The notes under the pieces were generated by a model, which made no database searches, was not told the DNA's origin, and saw nothing but the letters and a program-made list of their open reading frames with translations. A program made the position numbers and the translations under genes. 64,000 nucleotides of DNA from Nocardioides phosphati (lineage in GTDB: Bacteria; Actinomycetota; Actinomycetes; Propionibacteriales; Nocardioidaceae), in contig NZ_BMNI01000002.1 in the NCBI RefSeq assembly GCF_014646375.1, positions 386,243 through 450,242 of the forward strand. Reading direction: 5' to 3'. Each line of letters opens with the position of its first letter. Positions within the stretch are counted from its first letter, which is position 1. Positions 44,199 through 52,853 of the stretch are shown here, piece by piece.

Positions 44199-44767
44199 CA
44201 GCGCGCCATGAGTGCGTCCAGCGCGACGGCGACCGCCGCCGCGACCCGGAAGTCGACGCGCTGGTCGGGCACCGTCACGGTGTAGCGGTCGCCGACGCTC
44301 GCCCGCCGCGTGCTCGACAGCATCGGCGCGCCCTCGGCGTTCGTGAAGTCGAAGTGGATCGGCAGGAACGGCACGTCGGTGAAGCGGCGCAGCAGTGCGA
44401 CGAACATCGAGCGCTCCTGGCCGGTGCCGGTGTAGCCGGGCCCCTCGAGGTGGAACGTCGAGCGCAGGAGGCTGGCGCCGAAGTCCTTGCGGAAGAAGCC
44501 GATCGGCTGGCCGGCCTCATCGGTGATGTCGTAGCCCGAGCCGAGGTCCATGACCTTGCGCGCCTTGAAGCCGAAGACCGGCCGCGTCTTCGAGGCGTCG
44601 GTGTAGAAGGTGACCTGCTCCTTGAAGGCCATCCGCTTCTGCTCCGCGAACGCCATCAGCTCGGCGGGCTTGCCGTCGGGGCCGAGCGTGTAGATCTCGT
44701 AGCGGTTCACCATCAGGGTGAGCTTCTGCTTGAGGAGGAACTGCGGGAGGTACATCTCGGCGGTCAT
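44198..44767 (-). CDS. LURP-one/Tubby-like barrel family protein
   Basis: A 189-residue protein with MYLPQFLLKQKLTLMVNRYEIY and later YDITDEAGQPIGFFRKDFGASLLRSTFHLE, the pattern of the LURP-one-related/phospholipid-scramblase-like barrel. This fold can hold lipids, but the bacterial function is unknown. TAGCGT (44774-44779) lies 6 nt before the ATG, indicating a leaderless mRNA. It is divergent from a nitroreductase gene. Confidence 0.6.
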   Translation of the reverse strand: MTAEMYLPQFLLKQKLTLMVNRYEIYTLGPDGKPAELMAFAEQKRMAFKEQVTFYTDASKTRPVFGFKARKVMDLGSGYDITDEAGQPIGFFRKDFGASLLRSTFHLEGPGYTGTGQERSMFVALLRRFTDVPFLPIHFDFTNAEGAPMLSSTRRASVGDRYTVTVPDQRVDFRVAAAVAVALDALMAR

Positions 44768-44773
44768 GGGGCG

Positions 44774-44798
44774 ACGCTAGCCGGTCGCGTGTCACGAT
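44774..44798. promoter_or_regulatory. Divergent leaderless -10 boxes (LURP-one-like gene / nitroreductase)
   Basis: TAGCGT on minus (44774-44779) ends 6 nt before the ATG at 44767. CACGAT on plus (44793-44798) ends 6 nt before the GTG at 44805. The plus-strand box is weak. Confidence 0.4.
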
Positions 44799-44804
44799 CG
44801 GCGC

Positions 44805-45479
44805 GTGACTGACGCCTTCGCGACGCTCTCGTCCCTGCTCGAGTCCCGCTGGACCTGTCGTGCCTACACCGAGGCACCGGTGCCGGAGGAGACCGTCGGG
44901 AGGCTGCTGGCCGCCGCGCAGCGCTCCGCCTCGTGGTGCAACACCCAGCCCTGGCAGGTCGAGGTCGTGTCGGGAGCCGCCCTCGCCGAGCTCCGCGAGG
45001 CGCTGCTCGCACACGTCCTGTCGGCGCCGCAGTCGCCCGACCTGGCCTGGCCCGCGGACTACCCCGACGTCTACGGCGACCGTCGCCGCGCGTGCGGCTT
45101 CCAGCTGTACGACGCCGTGGGGATCGCGCGCGAGGACAAGGACGCCCGCTTCGTGCAGATGCTGCGGAACTTCGAGTTCTTCGGCGCCCCGCACGTCGCG
45201 ATCGTCCACACCCCCGCCGCCCTCGGTCCCTACGGCGCGGTCGACGCCGGCCTGTGGCTGCAGTCCTTCCTGCTCGGCGCCGAGGCGCTCGGCCTCGGCG
45301 CGACGCCGCAGGCTGCGCTCGCCTCCTACGGTGCCTTCTTCCGCGAGTGGTTCGGGCTGGGCGAGGACCGGCTGGTGGTCTTCGGCGTCTCGTTCGGCGT
45401 CCCCGATCGCGACGCTCCGGTCAACGCCTTCCGGACCGACCGCGCAGCACTGGACGAGGCCGCCCGGTTCCACGCCTAA
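44805..45479 (+). CDS. Nitroreductase family protein
   Basis: A 224-residue FMN-dependent oxidoreductase. It starts SSLLESRWTCRAYTEAPVP and has AQRSASWCNTQPWQVEVV, the FMN-binding motif of the nitroreductase fold, then GLWLQSFLLGAEALGLG and DRLVVFGVSFGVPD. NAD(P)H probably reduces quinones, nitro compounds or a flavin-linked substrate. No partner gene is near; it lies 40 bp upstream of the DUF885 gene. Confidence 0.9.
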   Translation: MTDAFATLSSLLESRWTCRAYTEAPVPEETVGRLLAAAQRSASWCNTQPWQVEVVSGAALAELREALLAHVLSAPQSPDLAWPADYPDVYGDRRRACGFQLYDAVGIAREDKDARFVQMLRNFEFFGAPHVAIVHTPAALGPYGAVDAGLWLQSFLLGAEALGLGATPQAALASYGAFFREWFGLGEDRLVVFGVSFGVPDRDAPVNAFRTDRAALDEAARFHA

Positions 45480-45507
45480 CCCACTTCCTTGGCTTTGGCA
45501 CATGGCT

Positions 45508-45513
45508 TAGGTT
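45508..45513 (+). promoter_or_regulatory. Leaderless -10 box of the DUF885 gene
   Basis: TAGGTT ends 6 nt before the ATG at 45520; no Shine-Dalgarno sequence. Confidence 0.5.
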
Positions 45514-45519
45514 CGGGCC

Positions 45520-47172
45520 ATGACGCGACCGATTGACCAGCTGACCGATGCCTACGTCGACGACGTGGCGGCGCTCGACCCGCTCAGTGCCACCGCGATG
45601 GGCATCGCCGGTCACGACCACGAGCTCCCCGACCTCTCCCCCGACGGCCACGCCGCCCGCGAGGCACTCGCGCGGACGGCCTACGCCGCCGTGGAGGCCG
45701 CCACCCCGACGGACGAGCGCGAGCAGGTCGCCAAGGACGCATTCCTCGAGCGCACCGGGCTCGAGCTCGAGATCATCGACGCGGGCCTGGCCCGCTCCGA
45801 GCTGTCGGTGATCAGCGGCTGGTCCAACGCGATCCGCGAGTCGTTCGACCTGATGCCGACCGAGACCGCCGACGACTGGGAGAACATCGCCTCCCGCCTC
45901 GTGGCGATCCCGCAGGCCCTCGCCGACTACCGCGCCACGCTGCTCGAGGAGGCCGGCCAGGGCCGGGTCGTCGCACGCCGGCAGTACGCCGAGCACGCCG
46001 CGCAGGTCGCCGGCTGGGTGCGCAACGGCTTCTTCGCCAACCTCGTCGCGCCTGCTCCGGATGCGCTGCGTGCCGACCTGGACGGGGCCGCGGCGGCCGC
46101 AGCGTCGGCGTACGCGGAGTTCGGGAGGTTCCTCGAGAACGAGATGGCGCCGCGCGGTCGCGAGGGCGACGGGGTGGGGCGCGAGCACTACGCGCTGGCG
46201 TCGCGGCAGTTCCTCGGAGCAGCGGTCGACCTGGAGGCGACGTACGCGTGGGGCTGGGAGGAGCTGGCGCGGATCGAGGCCGACATGGCCGAGACCGCGC
46301 GCCGGATCGTGCCGGGCGGCTCGGTGGCCGACGCCGTCGCCGCGCTGGACGCGGACCCGGAGCGCGACCTCGGCTCGCGCGAGGCGTTCGCGGCGTGGAT
46401 GCAGGAGAAGTCCGACCGGATCGTGCGCGAGTTCGACGGCGTGCACTTCGACATCGACCCGGCGATCCGCCGCCTGGAGTGCCGCGTCGCCCCGGTCAAC
46501 GACGGCGGCGCCTGGTACACCCCGCCCTCGGAGGACCTCTCCCGGCCGGGGACCATGTGGTTCTCCTTCACCGACGACCACAAGGTCTTCTCCACCTGGC
46601 GGGAGACGACGACCGTCTTCCACGAGGGCGTGCCCGGCCACCACCTGCAGTGCGCGCAGGCGGTCCTGCGGGCCGACCTGCTCAACCGCTGGCAGCGGCT
46701 GATGTGCTGGGTGAGCGGGCACGGCGAGGGCTGGGCGCTCTACTCGGAGCGGCTGATGGACGAGCTCGGCTTCTTCGCCGACGCCGGGGATCGCCTGGGC
46801 TTCCTCGACATGCAGGGCTTCCGTGCCGCGCGCGTGGTCGTCGACATCGGCGTCCACCTCGGCCTGACGGTGCCCCCGAACCCCTGGGACTGGCGGGTCG
46901 GCGAGACGTGGACGGCGGACCTCGTGCTCGAGTTCATGCGGGCCCACTCGCGCATGGACGACGGCTCGATCCGGCGCGAGGTCAACCGCTACCTCGGCTG
47001 GCCCGGCCAGGCCCCGTCGTACAAGGTGGGTGAGCGGATCTGGCTCGAGGCGCGGGAGCAGGCTGCGACGCGGGCTGGTGCGGCGTTCGACCTGAAGGCG
47101 TTCCACACCGCGGCGCTCGACCTCGGGTCGCTCGGGCTCGACCCGCTCAAGGCCGCGCTCGCGCGGCTCTGA
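45520..47172 (+). CDS. DUF885 family metallohydrolase
   Basis: A 550-residue cytosolic protein with the DUF885 zinc motif HEGVPGHH (368-375), preceded by GTMWFSFTDDHKVFSTWRETTTVFH and followed by ALYSERLMDELGF (Glu ligand). Family members are putative peptidases or dipeptidases; some are lipoproteins, this one has no signal peptide. Substrate unknown. Leaderless start; followed after 12 bp by a small membrane protein. Confidence 0.88.
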   Translation: MTRPIDQLTDAYVDDVAALDPLSATAMGIAGHDHELPDLSPDGHAAREALARTAYAAVEAATPTDEREQVAKDAFLERTGLELEIIDAGLARSELSVISGWSNAIRESFDLMPTETADDWENIASRLVAIPQALADYRATLLEEAGQGRVVARRQYAEHAAQVAGWVRNGFFANLVAPAPDALRADLDGAAAAAASAYAEFGRFLENEMAPRGREGDGVGREHYALASRQFLGAAVDLEATYAWGWEELARIEADMAETARRIVPGGSVADAVAALDADPERDLGSREAFAAWMQEKSDRIVREFDGVHFDIDPAIRRLECRVAPVNDGGAWYTPPSEDLSRPGTMWFSFTDDHKVFSTWRETTTVFHEGVPGHHLQCAQAVLRADLLNRWQRLMCWVSGHGEGWALYSERLMDELGFFADAGDRLGFLDMQGFRAARVVVDIGVHLGLTVPPNPWDWRVGETWTADLVLEFMRAHSRMDDGSIRREVNRYLGWPGQAPSYKVGERIWLEAREQAATRAGAAFDLKAFHTAALDLGSLGLDPLKAALARL

Positions 47173-47184
47173 GCCGACACCACC

Positions 47185-47562
47185 ATGCGCGCCTTCGCCC
47201 TGACCGTGCTGGCCCTGGTCTTCCTCGACGAGCTCGCCGCGATGGCGGCGTTCGGCGTGTGGGGCTGGCAGGTCGGCGGCGACCTCCGCTGGCTCCTCGC
47301 CGTGCTCGCGCCTCTCGGGGCGATGCTCACGTGGTTCTTCCTCGCCTCACCGAAGGCGAGGTACGGCGGCGGTCTGGTGCGTCCGGTCGCGAAGGTCATC
47401 GTCTTCGGACTCGCCAGCGTGGCGCTCTGGTCCGTGGGCGAGCACGGTTGGGCGGCCGCGCTGCTCGTCGGCAGCGTCGTGGTCAACACACTGGCCCAGA
47501 CGCCGCCGGTGCTCCGCGTGCTGCGGGAGCTCGAGACTCAGGACGCGCGGCGTACGACCTGA
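47185..47562 (+). CDS. YrdB/DUF2568-like small membrane protein
   Basis: A 125-residue protein with four hydrophobic helices. It has FLDELAAMAAFGVWGW and the inner motif SPKARYGG, which recall YrdB/DUF2568 proteins of unknown role. It follows the DUF885 gene by 12 bp. The last 25 bp overlap a convergent gene. Confidence 0.65.
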   Translation: MRAFALTVLALVFLDELAAMAAFGVWGWQVGGDLRWLLAVLAPLGAMLTWFFLASPKARYGGGLVRPVAKVIVFGLASVALWSVGEHGWAAALLVGSVVVNTLAQTPPVLRVLRELETQDARRTT

Positions 47563-48188
47563 AGGTGTCGCGCCACCGCCGCGCCGGGCCGGGGTGGGGC
47601 CGGGAGCAGCCGGACCAGGCCCCAACCGGTCACCGCCGCCTGCACGAACGCCATCACCACACCGGCCAACGCACCGTAGGCGACCGTCAGGGCGACGGGC
47701 TGGCCCTCGTGCCACAGCGGCGTCGCGATGCCGAGGAAGGCACCGAGCGCCAGCAGCCACGCACCCGCGGTCCAGAGCACCCACCTTCCGGCGTGGGGGA
47801 CGTGGCGGCGCAGCTCCACCACCTGAGCGCCGCCGAGGCTGAGCAGCAGCAGAGCGCCCGCCACCGCTGCGACAGCCACCCCGGCCCACCGCGTCCCCCA
47901 CGTCATCGACCACACCGCGACCCCGGCCAGCGCGTACGCCGCAACCGCGGCCGCCGACGTGAACCGCACCCATCGCCGTCGGTCGAGGCCAGGGACGAGC
48001 CGGCCGAGGACCCACGCCTGGGCAGCACCCAGGAACGCACCCTCGACCGCGCCTGCAAGCAGGAGCCCTCCCCACCCCGCCGCAGGCGCGGCGTGCGTGG
48101 TCGTGGCGCCGACGACGGCCGGGACGAGAAATCCGGCCGCCTCCGCAGCCGTCACGGCTGCAGTCCAGCGGAGCCACGGTGTGGTCAT
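47538..48188 (-). CDS. Uncharacterised integral membrane protein
   Basis: A 216-residue protein of about six or seven hydrophobic helices, rich in Ala, Gly, Val and Trp. No family was recognised. Short motifs (GAFLGAAQAWVLGR; WTAGAWLLALGAFLG) appear twice in related form, suggesting an internal duplication of a helix pair. A TGTAGT -10-like hexamer ends 6 nt before the ATG. It is convergent with, and overlaps by 25 bp, the 47185-47562 gene. Confidence 0.6.
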   Translation of the reverse strand: MTTPWLRWTAAVTAAEAAGFLVPAVVGATTTHAAPAAGWGGLLLAGAVEGAFLGAAQAWVLGRLVPGLDRRRWVRFTSAAAVAAYALAGVAVWSMTWGTRWAGVAVAAVAGALLLLSLGGAQVVELRRHVPHAGRWVLWTAGAWLLALGAFLGIATPLWHEGQPVALTVAYGALAGVVMAFVQAAVTGWGLVRLLPAPPRPGAAVARHLQVVRRAS

Positions 48189-48273
48189 GGCTCAACTACA
48201 CCGTCACCGCGCCCGACGGCACAGGGCCGGAGCGCATGCCGACGCCGGGCCGAAGGACCCGGTTCGCGCTTCG

Positions 48274-49119
48274 TCAGGTCCGCCGCTCGAGCCGGTAGTG
48301 CAGTCGCACCGCCGGCGCTGACCACAGCTTCAGCGTGTGGTCGGTCCGCAGGACGCCCTCGTCGTCGACGTACAGGTGGAACGTCTCGTGGATCGGCGCG
48401 CGCGACGCGAAGGTGCGACCGCGGTCCTGGGCGACGACGTACGCACCGTTGCCGCCGAAGCGCTCCCCCGGTGAGCGGAGCCAGAGCGAACCGTCGTCGC
48501 CATGGTCGGGCCGCAGGAAGACCTGCACGTTGCCCGCCTCGAGCGGGAACGCGACGTGCACGCCCGCCCGGTCCGCGCCCGGGAGCGCGCGCACCGAATA
48601 GCAGCCGCTGAAGACGTAGTCGCCCGTTGACCGCAACGTCCGCAGCCATCCGGCCCCGCGCTGGTTCCCGTCACCGTCCGTGATCACCGCGACCCGGCTG
48701 TCCATGCCCTGCGCGACGTCGAGCTGCCGCGTCGGGAGCGCCAGCTGGTCGAGCCGCTTGCCGAACGCGCGCGACACCAGCTCGCCCGCCGGCCAGAAGA
48801 CCGGGCTCCACGCCACCCAGACCTCCATCCGCCAGTCCGAGGTGTTCTCGTAGAAGTCGCGGATCTCCGGACGGAGCTCAGCGGCGGCGAACCCGGGACC
48901 GTCGAGCTCCGCCATGTCGGCGATCAGCCCGGCACCCGGGACGTCGTCGCGGACCTCGCCGCCGTACGCCGCCGCCTCGGCCGCGAGCCAGCCGTCCCGC
49001 ACGCGCGCGTGGTCGCTCGTCGGCGCCCGGAGCCACGCGTGCTCGCCGTCGAGGTCGATAGGCCGGCCCACCGCACGCCAGAACTTGCGGGTGCCGAGGT
49101 CGAGCAGGCTGAGGTCCAC
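48274..49119 (-). CDS. Uncharacterised soluble protein
   Basis: A 281-residue protein without signal peptide or membrane segment that I do not recognise. It begins MDLSLLDLGTRKFWRAVGRP and has a middle region rich in aromatic residues (FYENTSDWRMEVWVAWSPVFWPAGELVSRAFGKR). The C-terminal half looks beta-rich (GNVQVFLRPDHGDDGSLWLRSPG; HETFHLYVDDEGVLRTDHTLKLW). GTG start with TAGGCT ending 6 nt upstream, a leaderless arrangement. No linked neighbours. Confidence 0.65.
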   Translation of the reverse strand: MDLSLLDLGTRKFWRAVGRPIDLDGEHAWLRAPTSDHARVRDGWLAAEAAAYGGEVRDDVPGAGLIADMAELDGPGFAAAELRPEIRDFYENTSDWRMEVWVAWSPVFWPAGELVSRAFGKRLDQLALPTRQLDVAQGMDSRVAVITDGDGNQRGAGWLRTLRSTGDYVFSGCYSVRALPGADRAGVHVAFPLEAGNVQVFLRPDHGDDGSLWLRSPGERFGGNGAYVVAQDRGRTFASRAPIHETFHLYVDDEGVLRTDHTLKLWSAPAVRLHYRLERRT

Positions 49120-49125
49120 GCGGGG

Positions 49126-49131
49126 AGCCTA
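49126..49131 (-). promoter_or_regulatory. Leaderless -10 box
   Basis: TAGGCT on the minus strand ends 6 nt before the GTG at 49119. Confidence 0.5.
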
Positions 49132-49426
49132 GGTGGTGCTGGGTGGGGGTGGCCTGGTGGCTGCGCCGCGGCGCAGCCCTCCCTGGTTCGCTTTCGCCCG
49201 CGGCGCCCTGCGTGGTCGCCCTGGGCGCGGCGGAGGGCGAAAGCTCAACGCTCGGGCTGTGCCCCGGCTCCGTCACCACCTCGCCGCCGACGCCCGCAGA
49301 AACGCGGAGACTCCGTGCCAGATGCTGACCCAGAGTTACCGTCTTGTGGCGTCAGGCGCACGCCGTCGCAGCTCGCAACAACGGGAGGACTTTTCGTCAC
49401 ATGCTGACGAAAAGTCCACCGGTTCG
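49132..49426. repeat. Inverted-repeat-rich intergenic stretch without a supported gene
   Basis: Three palindromes are visible: a 16-bp perfect one (49161-49176, CTGCGCCGCGGCGCAG); a 10-bp stem GCTTTCGCCC (49190-49199 with 49235-49244); and a 13-bp perfect stem GGACTTTTCGTCA (49387-49399 with 49405-49417) whose A/T-rich centre is unusual here. The last lies 10 bp beyond the stop of the 49427-49642 gene and could terminate it. No frame in this stretch has convincing coding features. Confidence 0.6.
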
Positions 49427-49642
49427 TCAGGGCACCGACACGAGCCACGAGACGACGAGCGCGGCTGCCCCGACGGCGACACCGATCCGGAGAGCGCGGG
49501 ACCACACCGGCTCGCCACGCCTCTGCGCTGGCAGCTGACAGGTGATCAGCAGCACGGCAAGCGTCGCCGCGCGCCAGTCCCGATCACTCAGGCTGAGAAC
49601 GAGGACGAGCCCGAAGAGCGCCGACAGGACCGGCGACTTCAC
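49427..49642 (-). CDS. Possible small membrane protein
   Basis: A 71-residue frame with two hydrophobic helices (about 5-20 and 49-68), joined by a basic loop (QLPAQRRGEPVWSRALR). It starts with GTG 25 bp after the metG stop, so it could be the last gene of the metG transcript. No family recognised and no clear ribosome binding site; small size makes it uncertain. Confidence 0.4.
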   Translation of the reverse strand: MKSPVLSALFGLVLVLSLSDRDWRAATLAVLLITCQLPAQRRGEPVWSRALRIGVAVGAAALVVSWLVSVP

Positions 49643-49667
49643 GCGCCACGAACGCGCGAACCGGGCC

Positions 49668-51476
49668 TCAACCGTCGAGGCGCTCGAGCTCCTCGTCGAC
49701 GACGGCGGGGTCGAGCTTCACGAAGACCGGCGCCGGCTTCTCGACGGGGGTGCCGGGCACGATCGGGCGACGGCCCCACGCACGGGCGGAGGTGTAGTCG
49801 CCGGTGATGATCGGGTAGCCCGCACCGCCGTCCAGGTCGTCGGCCTCGACGATCGCGGGCATCGGCTGCACGTCGCCGGCGCCGCCCATGATCGCGTCGA
49901 TCGCGTTGGACGAGTGCGGCATGAACGGCGACAGGATCACGTTGAGGTCGACCACGCACTGGGCCATCACGTGCAGGACGGTCGCGAGGCGGTCGGCGTT
50001 CTCCTCGCCCTTGAGCTTCCAGGGCTCGAGGTCGGAGACGTACTTGTTGACGTCGCCGACGACGCGCATCGCCTCACCGATGGCGGCCTTCTGGCGGTGG
50101 GCGCCGATCAGCGAGCCGACGGTGTCGAACGCGCCCTCCACCGCTGCCAGCACGGCCTCGTCCACCGGCTCGAGAGCCGACGCAGCCGGCAGCTCGCCGT
50201 AGTTCTTCGCGATCAGGTTGGCGGTGCGGTTGACCAGGTTGCCCCAGCCCGCGACCAGCTCGTCGTTCGTACGCCGGACGAACTCCGCCCAGGTGAAGTC
50301 GCTGTCCTGCGACTCGGGGCCGGCGGAGGCGACGAAGTAGCGGAACGCGTCGACCTGGTAGCGCGCGAGCAGGTCGCGCACGTAGATGACGATCTTCTTC
50401 GACGAGGAGAACTTCTTGCCCTCCATCGTGAGGAACTCCGAGGACACGACCTCGGTGGGCAGGTTGAGCTCGCCGAGGGCGTGCACGGTGCCGCCCTTCG
50501 AGCCCTTGCCGTTGTAGGCGAGGAGCTCACCCGGCCAGATCTGGCTGTGGAAGGTGATGTTGTCCTTGCCCATGAAGTAGTAGGACAGCGCCTCGGGGTC
50601 GTTCCACCAGTCGCGCCACGCCTCGGGGTTGCCCGAGCGGCGGGCCCACTCGATCGACGCCGACAGGTAGCCGATGACCGCGTCGAACCACACGTAGAGC
50701 TTCTTGGTGGGGTTCTCGCGCCACCCGTCGAGCGGGACGGTGATGCCCCAGTCGATGTCGCGCGTCATCGCGCGCGGGCGGATCTCGTCGAGGATGTTCT
50801 TGGAGAACTTGATGACGTTGGGGCGCCACAGGCCGGAGGCCTCACGCTGGTCGAGCCACTCCCCCAGCGCGTCGGCGAGCGCCGGCAGGTCGAGGAAGAA
50901 GTGCTGCGTCTCGATGAACTCCGGCACCTCGCCGTTGATCTTCGAGCGCGGGTTCTTGAGGTCCTGCGGGTCGAGCTGCTTGCCGCAGTTGTCGCACTGG
51001 TCGCCGCGCGCGCCGTCGGCGCCGCAGTTGGGACAGGTGCCCTCGATGTAGCGGTCGGGCAGCGTGCGGCCCGTCGACGGCGAGATCGCGCCGTACGTCG
51101 TCTGCTCGACGAAGTAGCCGTTGGCGTAGACGCCGAGGAAGAGCTCCTGGACCGTCGCCTCGTGGTTGCGCGTGGTGGTGCGCGTGTAGAGGTCGTAGGA
51201 GACGCCGAGCGACACGAGGTCCTCGACGATCTTGCGGTGGTTCTGGTCGACGAGCTCCTGCGCGGAGACGCCCGCCTCGTCGGCCGCGATCAGGATCGGC
51301 GTGCCGTGCTCGTCGGAGCCCGAGACCATGAGCACGTCGTGGCCCGCCATGCGCATGTAGCGGCTGAAGACGTCGGACGGTACGCCGAAACCGGCCACGT
51401 GGCCGATGTGGCGGGGACCGTTGGCGTACGGCCAGGCGACCGCGCTGAGGACCTTGCGCGAGGGGGCGTTGCTCAT
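49668..51476 (-). CDS. metG: Methionyl-tRNA synthetase
   Basis: A 602-residue class I synthetase. HIGH is at 23-26 (PRHIGH), the zinc-knuckle insert [17 protein letters not shown] at about 147-165 (four cysteines), and the KMSKS motif appears as KFSSSK (about 353). SGSDEHGTP and the helical anticodon-binding domain follow. There is no C-terminal tRNA-binding dimer domain as in E. coli. TAGGAT (51484-51489) ends 7 nt before the ATG, so it is probably leaderless. Confidence 0.97.
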   Translation of the reverse strand: MSNAPSRKVLSAVAWPYANGPRHIGHVAGFGVPSDVFSRYMRMAGHDVLMVSGSDEHGTPILIAADEAGVSAQELVDQNHRKIVEDLVSLGVSYDLYTRTTTRNHEATVQELFLGVYANGYFVEQTTYGAISPSTGRTLPDRYIEGTCPNCGADGARGDQCDNCGKQLDPQDLKNPRSKINGEVPEFIETQHFFLDLPALADALGEWLDQREASGLWRPNVIKFSKNILDEIRPRAMTRDIDWGITVPLDGWRENPTKKLYVWFDAVIGYLSASIEWARRSGNPEAWRDWWNDPEALSYYFMGKDNITFHSQIWPGELLAYNGKGSKGGTVHALGELNLPTEVVSSEFLTMEGKKFSSSKKIVIYVRDLLARYQVDAFRYFVASAGPESQDSDFTWAEFVRRTNDELVAGWGNLVNRTANLIAKNYGELPAASALEPVDEAVLAAVEGAFDTVGSLIGAHRQKAAIGEAMRVVGDVNKYVSDLEPWKLKGEENADRLATVLHVMAQCVVDLNVILSPFMPHSSNAIDAIMGGAGDVQPMPAIVEADDLDGGAGYPIITGDYTSARAWGRRPIVPGTPVEKPAPVFVKLDPAVVDEELERLDG

Positions 51477-51483
51477 GGGCCCG

Positions 51484-51489
51484 ATCCTA
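51484..51489 (-). promoter_or_regulatory. Leaderless -10 box of metG
   Basis: TAGGAT on the minus strand ends 7 nt before the ATG. Confidence 0.5.
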
Positions 51490-51565
51490 GTGCCGGGCCA
51501 CCGCGCCGTACGCCGAGGTCACGGGCGCCGGTCACCCCGCTGGGTCACCGCGCCCGGTCACGACC

Positions 51566-52810
51566 TCAGTAGTTGTCGACGCGCGTCTGCACGCGCTTGC
51601 GGATGTCCGGGAGCTTCGCGTAGAGGTACCGGCCCGGGCAGGCGGTGTCGTTGGTGTTGCGGTGACCGTCGATGACCGGGAGCCGCACCTGCGTGCCGGC
51701 GGCGTACTTGTCGCTGCCCTCGGAGGTCACGAGCCGGTAGCCGGTCGGCTTCATCCGCCAGTAGTCGGCCTTCCAGGCAGCGAACTTCACCAGCATCGAG
51801 ACGGCGTACGTGCTGGGGTTGGCCGTCTCGAAGTTGCCGATCATGGAGACGCCGACGGACTCGTAGTTGAAGCCGAGGGTGTGCGCCCCGCGCACGGGGG
51901 CGTTGCGGCCCTGCCCGTAGCGGCCCTTCCAGAGCCGGCCGAAGCGGTCGATCAGGTAGTTGTAGCCGATGTCGTTCCAGCCCAGCGACTGCGTGTGGTA
52001 CCAGTACATGCCCCGGATCAGCCGCGGCACGTCCGCCCGCGTGTAGCTGTTGGTCGAGGCGGTGTGGTGCACGTGGATCTGCATCATCACCTGGTTGTAC
52101 TCCGGCGGGTTCTTGCGCAGCGTCTCGTCGGCGCCCCAGTCCGCCCGGGAGTAGAGGTAGGGCTGCGGCGCGTAGTGGCTCGGCGGGGTGTACGCCGGCG
52201 GCGACGGCAGCGGGTCGGCGATCGACGCCGGCGTGGCCGAGGCGCTCGTCGCGACCGGCGAGGCTCCGTCGGTCGGTGTGCCGGCCGCGAGGGCGATCGG
52301 GTCGGTGGCGTCCGCGACGCGGTTGGGGCCGGGATCGATCGTGACGACCTTCAGCTCACGGGCGTGGCCGCCGGAGACCCGCACCCTCACGGCGTCGGAG
52401 GTGCCGACGGGGAGGAGGTCCGTGCCGCGGGTCCCGTCGCCCTCGTTCAGGTCGAGGTCGTCGAGCGTCTCGATCGTGCGCCAGGGCGTCCAGGCACCGG
52501 CCGTGTGGGTGCTGACCCGCACGGCCGGGGCCGTGCCGTGCCACGTGACCGCGACCTGGCTGAAGCGGCCGGGGCGCAGCACCCCCGTCGCGCCGCCGTG
52601 CTCGCGCAGGTCGGCGGTGATGGGCGTCTGGATGCCTCGCACACCGGGGGCTGCACGGGCCACGGCAGGCACCGCGCGGGCGACGTCCGGCGGCGCCGAC
52701 GTGATGCTCCCGGCGTCGTCGAGACGTACGCCGAGGACGGCCGTCGACGCGAGGCCGAGGGCGAGGACAGGGGGCAGCAGGGTTCCGAGACGTGCACGCA
52801 CCTTCAACAT
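51566..52810 (-). CDS. Secreted N-acetylmuramoyl-L-alanine amidase (PGRP domain)
   Basis: A 414-residue exported protein with an N-terminal signal peptide (about 1-27), an actinobacterial N-terminal domain (RFSQVAVTWHG, WTPWRTIE), a Pro/Ala linker (about 180-220), and a C-terminal amidase_2/PGRP domain. Zinc ligands appear as HVHHTAS (His) and DGHRNTNDTACPG (His, Cys), with the conserved YWYHTQSLGWNDIGYNYLID. It should cut the bond between MurNAc and L-Ala. A possible role is peptidoglycan turnover; no partners are adjacent. Confidence 0.9.
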   Translation of the reverse strand: MLKVRARLGTLLPPVLALGLASTAVLGVRLDDAGSITSAPPDVARAVPAVARAAPGVRGIQTPITADLREHGGATGVLRPGRFSQVAVTWHGTAPAVRVSTHTAGAWTPWRTIETLDDLDLNEGDGTRGTDLLPVGTSDAVRVRVSGGHARELKVVTIDPGPNRVADATDPIALAAGTPTDGASPVATSASATPASIADPLPSPPAYTPPSHYAPQPYLYSRADWGADETLRKNPPEYNQVMMQIHVHHTASTNSYTRADVPRLIRGMYWYHTQSLGWNDIGYNYLIDRFGRLWKGRYGQGRNAPVRGAHTLGFNYESVGVSMIGNFETANPSTYAVSMLVKFAAWKADYWRMKPTGYRLVTSEGSDKYAAGTQVRLPVIDGHRNTNDTACPGRYLYAKLPDIRKRVQTRVDNY

Positions 52811-52853
52811 CTTGCGTCACATCAGTCGCGGCCGCCACTCCGACCTGGACGAC

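Noticed and set aside
45507-45520. TTAGGTT as a second iron box before the DUF885 gene
   Set aside because: Only the left half matches; there is no complementary ACCTAA half. It is better explained as the -10 box TAGGTT.
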